Part shown: piece after piece, positions 41,763 to 54,022 of the stretch | Layout: each line of letters begins with the position of its first letter | Position numbering within the stretch: position 1 is the stretch's first letter | Source of the DNA: Molossus alvarezi | Taxonomy: Eukaryota; Chordata; Mammalia; Chiroptera; Molossidae | NCBI GenBank assembly: GCA_037176705.1 | Contig: CM073887.1 | Span: 58,365,001 to 58,429,000 of the forward strand | Length of the DNA: 64,000 nt | Direction: 5' to 3' | The notes under the pieces: generated by a model | Told to the model about the DNA's origin: nothing | Databases searched by the model: none | What the model saw: the letters and a program-made list of their open reading frames with translations, nothing else | Position numbers and translations under genes: made by a program

Positions 41763-41852
41763 TTCATTCAAAAGTATTTATTGAGTACCTACTGTGAGCA
41801 AGGCCTGGTCTAGGAACCAGGGACATTGCCATAGACAAAATAGGCAGAAATC
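41763..41852 (-). mobile_element. L2 fragment, left half (target of the LINE)
   Basis: Reads cattcattcaaaagtattta and gagtacctactgtgagcaag. It continues on the far side of the LINE at 44107-44215 (tctctgccctcatggggctg), so the LINE landed inside this L2. Confidence 0.75.
41837..41852. repeat. Target-site duplication, left copy
   Basis: The 16-mer aaaataggcagaaatc recurs exactly at 44107-44122, after the LINE tail. Confidence 0.95.
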
Positions 41853-44106
41853 GACTTCCGGTCAAGATGGTGGCGTAGGTAAACGCGGTATCGCGTCCTC
41901 CCACAACCACATCAAAGTTACAACTAAACTAAAGAACAACCATCATTCAAAACCGCCTGAAATCAAGCTGAATGGAAGTCGTACAACTACGGAACTAAGG
42001 GGAAAAAAAAAAGCAGCTACATCCAGACCGGTAGGACGGGCGGCGGCGCGAGGGGGGGCGGCGGCGGCACAGCGGCGAGACGGGCTGGTCCCACACCCAA
42101 GCGTGGTGGATAAAAATCAGGAGGCTCCCGCGGCTGGGAAGGTCCTTCCTGAGGACTGAGGGGTCCCCGTCCCACACCAGGTGCCCCGTTCAGGGTTCCA
42201 GTGCCAGGAAGAGAAGTCCCCATAACTTCTGGCTGGAAAAACCAGCGGAAACTGAGGCTCAGGGAGGCTGAAGCGGCTGGAGCCCCAGGCAGCTCCCTAA
42301 AGGGCCCGCGCACGGACTTATCGGACTCTCTCCCTCTAAGCTCGGAGGGGAGGCAGCTCGAGGGGCGCCAGAGACATACAGGGAAGAACTGAGCTGTTTG
42401 GCACTGGAGCGAGCGCTGGAGAGGGGCCTTCCTCGGGGACAAACGTGCTGTAAGAGGCCTTTGTTCCTTTGGTGAGCCCTTCCCGGGGCGGCAGACAGAA
42501 GCCATATCTGGGACTCCAGCAACCTGGCTCACACTGGTAGCCCCGCCCTGCTGACTCCCTGAGGCCCCGCCCCGCCCCGCCCCACACAACTTTCAAGCTG
42601 TTGTCACTTGCTTAACCATAGGATTGGCCGGTCTTGGATCCTGCTTCAGGTTTTTCCTAAATTCTTTCAAACGAGCAGCACCGGGTCTCAGCGAGCCCCA
42701 TACCGCTCATTAAGTAATACACAGAAACAAACACAGGGAGGCAGCCAAAATGAGGAGACAAAGAAACAGGTCCCAAATGAAAGAACAGAACAAAACCCCA
42801 ATAAAAGAACTAAGCGAAAGGGAGATAAGCAACCTAACAGATACTGAGTTCAAAATACTGCTTATAAGGATGCTCAATGAACTTAGTGAGAACCTCAGTG
42901 AACTTAGGGAGGGCATCAAGAGCATAAAAAAGTACCAGTTAGAAATCATGGATACACAGTTAGAATTAAAGGAGGCATTAACTGAAATAAAGAGTAATTT
43001 ACACAGCTTCAATAATAGAGTATGTAGATCCAAGGAGCAAACCATCGATTTGGAATATAAGGAAGCAAAAAATCCCCAATCAGAAGAGCAAAAAGAAAAA
43101 AGAATCCAAAAAAATGAGGATAGAGTAAGGAGCCTCTGGGATAACTTCAAGCGTGCCAACATTCGCATCTTGGGGGTGCCCGAAGGAGAAGAGAGAGAAC
43201 AAGAAATCGAAAACCTGTTTGAAACAATAATGGCAGAAAACTTTCCTAACTTGGTGAAGGAAACAGACATACAAGTCCAGGAAGCACAGAGAGTCCCAAA
43301 CAAGATGAACCCCAAGAGGCACACACCAAGACACATCATCATCAAAATGCAAAAGGTTCAAGACAAAGAGAGAATATTAAAAGCAGCAAGAGAAAGGCAG
43401 ATAGTTACCTACAAGGGAGTACCCATTAGGCTGTCAGCTGATTTCTCAAAAGAAACTTTGCAGGCCAGAAGGGAGTGGCAAGAAATATTTAGAGTGATGA
43501 AAACCAAGAACCTACAACCAAAATTACTCTATCCTGCAAAGCTGTCATTTAGAATCGATGGACATACAAAAACTTTCCCAGACAAGAAAAAGTTAAAGGA
43601 GTTCATCACCACCAAACCATTATTATATGAAATGATGAAGGGTCTTTTTGAAGAAAAAGATAAAATGTATGAACAAACAAAATGGCAATGAATGCATATC
43701 TATCAACAATGGAATCTACAAACAAAATGAACAGGAAGAACAGAAACATTCTCATAGATACAGAGAACATTTTGGTGGTTGCCAGTTGGGAAGGGGATTG
43801 GGGGAATGGGTGAAAAAGGTGAAGGGATTAAGAAGCACAAATTCATTGCTAGACTGACAAACCTCAAAGGGAAAGGGGTTGTGAGGGTGGGAAGAAATAA
43901 ACCAAAGAACTTATATACATAACCAATGGACACAGACAATAATGTGGGAAAAGGTAGGAGGGGGGCGGGAGTGGGGAGGAGGGGGTCAATGGGGGGAAAA
44001 TGTGGAACATCTGTAATACATTTTACATCCAACAATAAAGATTTGGAAAAAAAATAAATAAATAAATAAAATAAAATAAAATAAAAAATAAATAAATAAA
44101 AAAAAA
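41853..44106 (+). mobile_element. Full-length ORF1-only LINE (HAL1-like), copy B
   Basis: The element starts gacttccggtcaagatggtg, has a GC-rich 5' UTR of about 900 bp, one intact ORF (42750-43691), a roughly 340-bp 3' UTR with a G-rich stretch near 43955-43998, AATAAA at 44034-44039, and an A-rich tail with aaat units. Sixteen-bp direct repeats flank it. No endonuclease or reverse transcriptase ORF2 is present between ORF1 and the tail, the organisation of half-L1 (HAL1) elements, which are thought to move with L1 ORF2 protein in trans. An L1 that lost ORF2 by deletion is the alternative. Confidence 0.9.
42750..43691 (+). CDS. LINE ORF1p (RNA-binding chaperone), intact
   Basis: The 313-residue protein is uninterrupted. 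Residues about 35-130 are Leu/Glu/Lys-rich and fit the trimerising coiled coil. Residues 135-147 (RANIRILGVPEGE) are the signature of the L1 ORF1p RRM-like domain. About 215-310 matches the C-terminal nucleic-acid-binding domain (KAARERQIVTYKGVPIRLSA, then LQARREWQEIF and LQPKLLYPAKLSF). L1 ORF1p proteins are about this length (human 338). The family role is to coat the element RNA and act as a nucleic acid chaperone in the cytoplasmic RNP. Start chosen at the first in-frame Met, shared with copy A. It lies in the sense orientation within the host intron. Confidence 0.92.
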   Translation: MRRQRNRSQMKEQNKTPIKELSEREISNLTDTEFKILLIRMLNELSENLSELREGIKSIKKYQLEIMDTQLELKEALTEIKSNLHSFNNRVCRSKEQTIDLEYKEAKNPQSEEQKEKRIQKNEDRVRSLWDNFKRANIRILGVPEGEEREQEIENLFETIMAENFPNLVKETDIQVQEAQRVPNKMNPKRHTPRHIIIKMQKVQDKERILKAARERQIVTYKGVPIRLSADFSKETLQARREWQEIFRVMKTKNLQPKLLYPAKLSFRIDGHTKTFPDKKKLKEFITTKPLLYEMMKGLFEEKDKMYEQTKWQ

Positions 44107-44110
44107 AAAA
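44034..44110 (+). other. LINE polyadenylation signal and A-rich tail
   Basis: aataaagatttgg is followed by aaataaataaata-type units and a run of 14 A, up to the target duplication. Confidence 0.9.
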
Positions 44111-44122
44111 TAGGCAGAAATC
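44107..44122. repeat. Target-site duplication, right copy
   Basis: aaaataggcagaaatc, identical to 41837-41852. Confidence 0.95.
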
Positions 44123-44344
44123 TCTGCCCTCATGGGGCTGATATTTGAGTGAGAGAGACAGACAAGAAATAAATTTGTCAGATGGTGATAAGTGCCAAGG
44201 AAAAAAGTGAAGTAGAGAGAGCTGAAATTTTTAAATGAGGATTGTAGGACACAGAGAGGTTAAGTGACTTGCCCAAGGTCACACAGTGGTAGGTGGTGGA
44301 ACTGGGATTTGAATCCAAGTGAGTCTAGAATTTATGCTCATAAC

Positions 44345-44508
44345 CATGTGCACTGGTACTTAAACTTGAGCGTGTTTCATATTCAACTGGGAGCTTGTTA
44401 AGAATGCAGGTTCTAGGGCCCAGCCCAGGTTCTTTGTGGGCCTGGGAATGTATTTGCAGTGCTTCTGAGGTAGGTGGTCCATGGGCCTGGCTCTGAGAAA
44501 TACTGGAT
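44345..44508 (+). mobile_element. MER5-like hAT MITE remnant
   Basis: Contains gggagcttgttaagaatgca, ctagggcccagcccaggttc and gtggtccatgggcctggctc, the pattern of MER5A-type elements. Confidence 0.6.
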
Positions 44509-45390
44509 GTGGGACCAGGAGGAAGGGAGGCCTTGCGAGAGATGGGGATGTGGCTGGGTCTCACCTCTGTGTTGTCACTGACAGAGAGTGTCCTGATCTG
44601 ACCATTTCCAAGGTGGTAAGATTGCTTCTTGCCCCAGAGATCCCAGCACAGGGATCACATGATTTCTCTTATTGGCGGGTTCATCTCTGGCCATTTCTTT
44701 CTCGTTGCTTTTTCTTTGCTTTTTCTTTGTTGGCTTTTCTGTTTTACGAGTGAGGCCCTGCATGAAGGCTGAAGAAGGATTTAAGGCCCCAAAACATCTT
44801 TTTCTGTATGTATTTTTAAAACATCTTCCCCCATCCTCCTTTTTGAACCTAACCGGCTGAGAATATGTTCCTCTCCCAATTTCCTCTTGGAGGCTGTTGG
44901 CAGTGCATGGGATGGGCCCTGGGATGGTAGATTTTTCTGCATGTGGAGACTAGTCAGTGTTATTGGTTTTTTGTTTTGTTTTTTTTTTTTTTTTTCAGTC
45001 TTGGTTCAGAGAGCTTAAATGGCCTGGAAAGTAGAGTGAGAGGAAAATCTTTGCATTAATTTCCAGCTCCTTGAGACAGGGTGCAGAAAAGTCTCTACTG
45101 TTGAAAGGGAAGGGAGTCTTTTTTCTTTTTTATTCTGACTATGTGCTAACATAGGGTTAATAATGAGCTGGGTATCTAGCCTGTACATATAGGGGATAGC
45201 AGTACACTTAACCAACACTAGGTGTGTGTTTCGATTGTCAGGGCTCAACTCTGATTGATCAAAACCAAGGCCAAACCTGTTTGTAAATATTTCCAAAGTT
45301 GCCTATTGTCCCTGGTTAGCAATAGGGTCAGAGATGAGGCCCCGAGGCCCTGTTCGTGTTTTGTAAACAGGGATCCCATGTGCCTTTTAG

Positions 45391-45498
<108 letters not shown>

Positions 45499-45636
45499 TA
45501 AGTGCCCCCAGCTCTGGCATACTCTCCAGGCTCCTCAGCCTCCACACCCTCCCAGCCAAGAATTTGGGGGCAGGAAGTGGTCCTTGACAGGGTTGAGCTT
45601 TAGGAAGAGGTACTTCTGCCCTCCCACTCATTTTTA

Positions 45637-46310
45637 CGCAATAAATAGTTAATAAGTACCTACTTACTATATGCCAGGCACTGTTCTAGCTGCTGGGGAT
45701 ACAGCATTAACAAGGCATTAACAGGTGTAGCGAGTGCTAGGGATGGAAAGAGTTGGGATTTTTTAATATAGGTGTTAGGAAAAGCTTCACTGAGAAGGTG
45801 ACAAGGCCCCAAGGATGGAGGAGTCATGGGGGATCTGAGGGAAGAGCTTCCAGGCAGTGGGGACAGCATATACAAAGGCTCTGTGGCAGGAGCATGCCTG
45901 GCATATTTAGGAGGCCAGTGTGACTGGAGTGGAGTGAGCAAGGGAGGAGAGTGGGAGGAGATGAGGGCAAGGAGGTGATGGGCAGATCATGCAGAACCTT
46001 GTGAACCATGAGGAGAACTTAAACATTTGTTGAGTCAGGTGGGAGCCATGGAGGGTTCCTGAGCAAAGAAAGGAACAGGACCTGACTCAGGAGTTCACAG
46101 GTGCCCTCTGGCTGTTGTCAGGGGGAACAGACTGAGTGTGAGGACAGGAGCCAGGAAACTAGGTTGGAGATGACTGCACTGGTCCATGCAAAAGAGATAG
46201 TGGGGGCTGGACCAGAGTGGTGGCTGAGGAGGTGATGGACACAACTGAATTCTAGACAGATCATGATGGTAGTAGAGCGGACAGAGTTTGCTGGTGGATC
46301 AGAGGTAGTG
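45637..46310 (-). mobile_element. L2 copy
   Basis: Reverse-strand L2: tatatgccaggcactgttct, atacaaaggctctgtggcag, gaggccagtgtgactggagt, gatcatgcagaaccttgtga, gcaaaagagatagtgggggc. Confidence 0.85.
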
Positions 46311-46849
46311 AGAATTAAGGTGTCTTGATGGAAAGGAGGTTTGTTGACACCAATATTCTGAATTGTGTCTTTGTTGGGTACCCTGGGAATTCTGCACACT
46401 GTAGGGCAGTGCATCATGGGACAATGGAGCATGAACCTAGGAGGTGGCTGGGAACAGGGAGCTCAGAAAGGTTCATGCTCCAGCAGCTATGGAAGGTCGA
46501 GGTCTGTATAAAACTCTCAATGCACACAGAACCCCTGAATAAATCTGTATGCCTCAGGTAGGACTCCAGCCTCACCAGCACTGCCAGCAGTGGCCCCACT
46601 GGCTGCTTTGTGCCAGTGCATAAATATGCACTGCCCATAGACTCCCCGCTGCCCACTCTGGCTCTCCTGGAACCTCTAGACCTCTTATGACCCAGATCTG
46701 AAGGGTCCTGCAGGCAGTGTGGGGGCCTCCAGAACATGCTCCAGGCCAGTGTCCATTATGATTGGCTGTATCAAAGGTTAAAATATTTTGAACATCAAAA
46801 CTGCCTCCAGGGAGTCATGTGCTACAATATAGAGAGGACAATGGGGACA

Positions 46850-47953
<1,104 letters not shown>

Positions 47954-48244
47954 TAAGTGGAGGCCACCACGAATCTGAGCAATGACAACAGTAGTAATAA
48001 TAACAGCCCAAAGGGTGGCTGCGGTATACTTGGCACTCTCCTGAGCAACTCAGTCTTCTCAACAACCGCCCGAGATAGATCCCACTGTCATCACCCCAGT
48101 TCACAGAGGCGGAAACTGAGAGGTGGAGTGACTTGCCCGAGGTTGCACATCTAATAAGTGGCCTTGAACCCAGGCTGCAGGCAGATTACCATGCCCTCCT
48201 GCGTCTCAAGGAAACTCCACAGTAACTCTCCCCCAGAGTTATAG

Positions 48245-48425
48245 AGCTCTTCCATATGCTTGCTGTGTGACCTTGGACAAGTGACCTCACTACTCTCGGC
48301 CTCAGTTCTCAATCTGTAAAATGGCAGAGTGGGCCATTGCTGGGATTAAATGAGGTAATACATGTAAATGTGCAATCAACACATAAGTACTTGGTCAATC
48401 GAGACCATTTTGAGCTGTTATTGAG
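48245..48425 (+). mobile_element. MIR SINE
   Basis: Contains tgctgtgtgaccttggacaa, ctcggcctcagttctcaatc, ctgtaaaatggcagagtggg and gattaaatgaggtaatacat. Confidence 0.88.
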
Positions 48426-48449
48426 CCACCTGTTTTTTTATTTATTTTT

Positions 48450-48697
48450 ATTTTTTTAATCCTCACCCAAAGACATTCCTACATTTATCTTCAGATAGAG
48501 CGGGAGGGAGAGAAGGAGGAAGAGAGAGAGAGAAACATCGATGTGAGAGAGACACATCAAGTGGTCGCCACCCACACGACCCCAACCAGGGCCGAGGACA
48601 AACTGCAACCAAGGTACGTGCCCTTAGAGGGAACTGAACCCGGGACTCACCGGTCCACAGGCCAAGGCTCTAACTGCTGAGCAAAACTGGCCAGGGT
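48450..48697 (-). mobile_element. Ves SINE (long type)
   Basis: T-rich left end, aatcctcacccaaagacatt, head at the right (gagcaaaactggccaggg). Flanks gccacctgtttttttat and gccatctgttttttat. Confidence 0.94.
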
Positions 48698-48989
48698 GCC
48701 ATCTGTTTTTTATCTGATGCTTTTTCTGGGTGCATCTGAAAAGCCACTCTGGGCCCTTATAACTGACAAAAGAGCAGGGCTCAAGGCATTTTCTAGGCCA
48801 GCATTTTACCCAGTTAGAAACAGCAACCTCTTTTTCATAACGATGCTTTGTAACACTCCTTAGAAAGTCCTATAATGATTCTACACCTAGCAGCCCAATA
48901 ACTTATATGTTGAAACAGACATTGTTCTCTTGTTAATTAATGTCCTGTTAGTCTTTTATATCACCATTACAGCATCATATTGATTTTTA

Positions 48990-49199
48990 AAATGTTTTTA
49001 TTGATTTTTTAGAGAGAGAGAGGAAGGGAGAGAGAGATAGAAACATCAATGTGAGAATGAAACATCGATTAGCTGCCTCCTGCACGCCCCCTACTGGGGA
49101 TCGAGCCTGAAATCCAGGCATGTGCCCTGACCAGGAATCAAACCAGGACCTCTCAGTCCATGGGACATTGCTTTGTCCACTGAGCCACACTGGCAGGGC
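48990..49199 (-). mobile_element. Ves SINE (short type)
   Basis: atgtttttattgatttttta at the left, tgcacgccccctactgggga, head gagccacactggcaggg at the right. Target duplication catcatattgattttt. Confidence 0.95.
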
Positions 49200-49256
49200 A
49201 TCATATTGATTTTTTAAAGTTGTGTTGAAGTCTTTCTGTTACATGACATACACAGC

Positions 49257-49415
49257 AGGCCAGCACTTCTCAAAATCAGGTGTCTGCGTGAATCCCCAGG
49301 GATCTTGCTAAAACATAGATCCTAATTCAGTAGGTTTCAAGTGCGACCTGAGAGTCTGCATTTCTAAAGAGCTGCCAGGTGAAGCTGGTGCAGATCGTTG
49401 GGCCACATTTTCAGT
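49257..49415 (+). mobile_element. MER5-like hAT MITE remnant
   Basis: Contains cagcacttctcaaaatcagg, aattcagtaggtttcaagtg and gagagtctgcatttctaaag. Confidence 0.7.
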
Positions 49416-49427
49416 AAGAGACTCTAG

Positions 49428-49663
49428 CCCTGGCCAGTTTGCTCAGTGGTTAGAGTGTCGGCCCACGGACCAAATACTCGCAGGTTCAATTCCGGTCAAG
49501 GGTACATACCTTGGTTGCAGTTCATTCCCGGCCCTGGTCGGGATTGTGCAGGAGGCAACCAGTCGATGTGTCTCTCTCACATCAATGTTTCTCTCTCTTC
49601 CATCTCCCACTCTATCCGAAGATAAGTAGAAAAATATCTTCAGGTGAGGATTTAAAGAATAAA
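49428..49663 (+). mobile_element. Ves SINE (long type)
   Basis: Head ctggccagtttgctcagtgg, tail gtgaggatttaaagaataaa. Target duplication agagactctag. Confidence 0.94.
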
Positions 49664-49749
49664 AGAGAGACTCTAGAGGATAGAGTGACATAATTCTGAG
49701 GCAGGCAGTTGTGTGCAAGGTCACCAGTAACGCTATAGGTACAAATGCT

Positions 49750-49909
49750 GCCCTGGCCAGTTTGGCTCAGCAGTTAGAGCATCAGCCCGTGGACCAGAGA
49801 GTCCCGGGTTTGGTTCCCACTAAGGGCACATACCTCGGTTGCATTTTGTCCCCAGCCCCAGTTGGAGTCATGTGGGTGGCAGCCACTCAATGTGTCTCTC
49901 TCACATCGA

Positions 49910-49955
<46 letters not shown>

Positions 49956-50022
49956 CCTCTTTCCCTCCCACTCTATCTGAAGATAAATGCAAAAAATGTC
50001 CTCGAGTGAGGATAAAAAAAAA
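49750..50022 (+). mobile_element. Ves SINE with expanded (CT)n
   Basis: Head ctggccagtttggctcagca, tail gtgaggataaaaaaaaaatg. Target duplication aaatgct. Pure CT run at about 49912-49950. Confidence 0.94.
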
Positions 50023-50544
50023 ATGCTAACTGACTCAGGTTGTGAGGACAACTTACGTGACACAAGCACATTACCATCAGCATGGAGATGTCCCCAAATG
50101 GAAGCCTCCAGGCCAGTGTCTACTATGATTGACGGTCTCAGGGTGAAGTTCCTTATGAAACAGAGTCTAGCCTTCCTTAATTTGTCCAATAATGGCATTC
50201 AGGGAAAATTCTATGTATATTTAAAACATGCAAAAATACTTTATGCTCATATAGAAAATACAGTTAGCGTATAACTAAAGGCACAGATCATTGCAAGCAG
50301 ATTTTTCACCTGTGTGAGGGACATTAGAAAGTGATGAAGGAGACAGGCTAATTCTTCCCCAGGTGGGACTGCCCTGCACATAGTGAAAAATCCTGCGTCA
50401 CACTTCCTAAATGCCCACAGTGCCCCCCCCCCCCGCAGTTATCATATCATTAGGTCTTCATATTTTCACAGCAGTCCCCTGAACACCATTTTTCCAAGTC
50501 ATTCCTGCTCTAGAGTTTTCCCTTACAGATTTATTTGTTCATTT

Positions 50545-50775
50545 CTTCAGTGTTTACTAAGTGCCTACTATATTCTAAGCGAGTGATTGCAGGTAACAGA
50601 CATGCAGATGACAGGCTTCCAAAAGGAACAATTAGAGAAGGAGGGAAAGTGTTCCAAACTGAGAACAGCACGTGCAAAGGACCAGAAGGAGGCCAGGTTG
50701 CAGTTTGGAGGGTAAGGAGAGACAAAGGAATTGAAGGGACAGTGACGGATCAGTCAGCAGGGCCTTGAGTCCTCT
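50545..50775 (-). mobile_element. L2 fragment
   Basis: Contains cagtgtttactaagtgccta and agaacagcacgtgcaaagga. Confidence 0.65.
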
Positions 50776-50979
50776 TGGGCAGTGGAGGCCACTGAGGTAA
50801 TTTTAGGTGGAATACAGTATTTAGCACAGGACTGCATAATTAAAGTCCAGTGCATCGCTGTTGCTATTATTACTACTACTAATATTACTATAAATATTAT
50901 TCTTAGTTTTATGTCTGCTCCTATTATTGAAGGAGGCAGAATGGCAGGGACAGAATGCAGCACAGCCTGATGGCGAAGG

Positions 50980-51215
50980 GCCAAGACTCGAGCCAGAGGT
51001 CACACTCCTCACACTCCTGCCCCATCACTTCCTGGCTGTGTGATTTGCAGTATGTCACCTCCTTTCTCTGGGTCTCTGTTTCCCCATCTGCAAAGTGGGT
51101 ATAAGTACAGTACCTACCTTCTAGGGTAGGCATAAAGTTCAGATGAGTTAGTACATATAAAATGTGTTAAATAGTGCCTGGCTTATTGTAAGTGTTCAGT
51201 AAATGCTAACTATAT
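50980..51215 (+). mobile_element. MIR SINE
   Basis: Contains cccatcacttcctggctgtg, gtttccccatctgcaaagtg and gtgcctggcttattgtaagt. Confidence 0.85.
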
Positions 51216-51341
51216 TATTAGTAAGAATATTATTATTAAGCACTAAATAGATGTTAACTATTTTTATTATTTGTAGTAAACAATATGTGTTAGCTATTAC
51301 TGTTATTATTAAAAATCACAGGCATTAAAAGACAACTTTAT

Positions 51342-51581
51342 TTATTTTTATTCTTCACTTGAGGATACTTTTCTATTTATCATCAGATAGAGTGGGAGGG
51401 AGAGGGAGAGACAGAGAAAAACACTAATGTGATAGAGCTACATTGACTGGTTGCCTCCACCATGACCCAACCAGGACCGGGGACAAACCCCAGCCAAGGT
51501 ATGTGCCCTTGACCAGAATCGAACTTGCAACTTATTGGTCTGCGGGCCAATGCTCTAACCACTGAGAAAACCAGCCAGGGC
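51342..51581 (-). mobile_element. Ves SINE (long type)
   Basis: tttattcttcacttgaggat at the left, head gagaaaaccagccagggc at the right. Flanks agaagacagcttta and aaaagacaacttta. Confidence 0.92.
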
Positions 51582-53511
51582 TAGAAGACAGCTTTAGATC
51601 TGTAGTCTTTAGATTGTTTGCTCATATTCTTTTTACAGATGTGGAAACAGGCCCAGAGAGGAAAAGGGACTTCCCTAAGGGCAGCTAGCTACCAGCAGAA
51701 GTATGATAACCCAGCTTTCTTGAATTCCACTGCAGGCCCCTGTTCCCCCCTCCTCTCCAGAGGAAGAAAGTACCTCCCCACTTCCACACATAAATGCCCA
51801 GCTGGTCGGCTCCTATCCTAAACCAGGAGGGCCCTGCCAACTCCCTTATTAATAGACATGTCAAATGCTCTGGTCAGAAGAGGCGTTATTCATTTGGCTG
51901 ATAAAAAGGTTCTAATGCTCGGAAATAAAATTTCATGAAGATTCAGGCACTTTTAGAGAGAAAAAAAATCCAAGATTGAGCCATTCATCTGCTTAAAGAA
52001 AAATAAGAATGACGATGTTAAAACTTCATTCATGAATATAATACAGTAAAAAGATGTTTCGGTTTTATATTACAGTGAAGCCAGTGGTCCTACCTGAGAG
52101 GTCTGCCTCCTGCATCTTTCTGCTTGTCATTCCTTAAGCCTTTTCCCGGGCACACTGTGTTTTTCCTTTTCCAGAATACTGATAATGTATATGATTGTTT
52201 TCTTTCTGGTCTCTCTGCTTCCCCCCATTTCTACTTCACTTCCTCTCCAGTTTCCCAAGCTTTAAATGCCCCCCTCCCCTAAAGCTCTCACTGGCTCACC
52301 CCAGTGGAAGGTGAGTGGAAGCACATTCTATTTCATATTGTTCAATAGTTGCTGGTCTCAGGTCCCCCACACCAGGCAGCTGAGCCCGGTGACACACCAG
52401 GGCGACCAAAGTGAGGATGGAGCTTTTCCTGACTCCCAGTAAAAACCTGGATCACAGAGTATCCACCTGTCCACCACTCCCCTCAGTAATGGGGGGACTC
52501 TGCTAGATATGACTGAGTACAGGGGATTCTGCCAAGACCTGTGCACCACCCCGTCCCCCCTACCCCCCCCCCACATACACCGAATTAACATCTTGGCTCT
52601 TTGCATCTTAGTTCAACCTGCTTTCCTCACCATGACAACCCACTGCCCAAAAGGAGCAAGAAGGGAAATACTGGACTTCTGAGCCTCACAGCTTATCCTG
52701 CATGGGAAAGTAGGAGGTGCTTCATCCTTTAACACCCTGATTCTTACAGCACCCGCACTGGGCCTTAGCCAATCCCTTCAGCAACCCCATTCCATGCACC
52801 TCAAGTTATCTATCACCCCCATTTTTTTCACTGAGTGGCACTGTACCTTAAAATCTCTAGGACTAGAGTCTAGTTCAACCCTTTTCCAGCTGGGTAATAC
52901 TGGGCAACTGCCTTTGCTTCTCTGGGCCTCAGTTTCCTCATCTCTAAAATGGGCCTGATCCTAATATGTAAGTCCTTAGGACAGTGGGGTCACAAGGAAG
53001 CAGGACCATCCTCTGGGTCTGGGGCCAGAGCATGCCCCAGGCAAGGTATCCACAGCCCTTGGCAGAGGGATGCTGAAGTGATGAGTTGGCAAAGGGATTC
53101 GGAGCAGGACAGGCGTTATGCAACCAGCTGCCTATTCAGGGAAGATGATGGCAAATCCCCAAGGGGGAAGGGGCCTGACTTCACAGTTTTCTGCCCCTTT
53201 TAGGTTCTCCTTGGAGACATTTAGAAATGAAATCTCTTGGAGATTGATACTAGGCTGCTACCAGCTGAGCTTGTTAAAATTCTGCAACACACAGAACCAA
53301 CAGAGGCAGCAAAAACAAGACAAAACAAGGTGTGCCAGTCCCCTTCCATCTGAACAAGGGGCTCTTGGTCCCGTGCATGAGGCTGTCCCTCTATCGGCAT
53401 AGTCTCAATAGCTGTAATACTTAGTACAACCTCTCTGGATGATGGCCAAAGGATTTAGATCCTCTTTGAAAGGATAACTTAGCTCCCCCTACTTTTTGAT
53501 AGGGATATCTC

Positions 53512-53513
53512 TA

Positions 53514-53556
<43 letters not shown>

Positions 53557-53557
53557 G
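53512..53557. repeat. (CTAT)n microsatellite
   Basis: About ten perfect ctat units (atctatctatctatctat). Confidence 0.97.
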
Positions 53558-53814
53558 TATGTTTGAATGAGGGAGTATTCCCAACCAGATTTTCATCTGA
53601 TGGACAACTTCTGAAAAAGCACCAGCAGGGGTTAGAATCTGGAACCCATTTGTGGGCTGTGCAAGATGTTGGAGAAATACCAGTTTCAAGTTTATTTCAT
53701 GTAACCCACGCCATCACAGCTGATGCTTACTGTCCAGGCAAAGGGCTCGTGTCCCGGAGCTGCTGGCCGTCCAAGGTGCTGCGTCCTCGGCTGTAGACAC
53801 ACCCCTCCAGTGTT

Positions 53815-54022
53815 TGCCCCCGTCTTCACAGGGCCTTCTCTGTGTGTCTTCTTCCCTTCTCTCTTCTTCTAAGGACACTGGTCATCGGATTTAGGGCCCA
53901 CCCTAAATCTCATGATTCTAACTTAATTACATCTGTAAAGACCTTTTTTTCCAAATAAGGCCACATTTTCAGGTTCCAGATGGACATAAGTTTTTGAAGG
54001 GCCACCATTTAACCCACTACAG
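53815..54022 (+). mobile_element. MLT1 LTR, 3' fragment
   Basis: Contains tctaaggacactggtcatcg, gatttagggcccaccctaaa and ccaccatttaacccactaca. Confidence 0.78.

Larger units (their letters stand above)
39753..45390 (+). other. Intron 17
   Basis: A 5.6-kb intron (donor gtgcag, acceptor ccttttag) dominated by the ORF1-only LINE. Reversed MIR-like pieces lie at 40720-40860 and 44236-44330. Nothing is recognised in 39753-40197, 40870-41760 and 44510-45390 apart from a T-run near 44978-44996. Confidence 0.88.

Noticed and set aside
42017..42589. 190-codon minus-strand open frame in the LINE 5' UTR
   Set aside because: Falls in a GC-rich UTR, overlaps the corresponding region of copy A, and has no recognisable domain.
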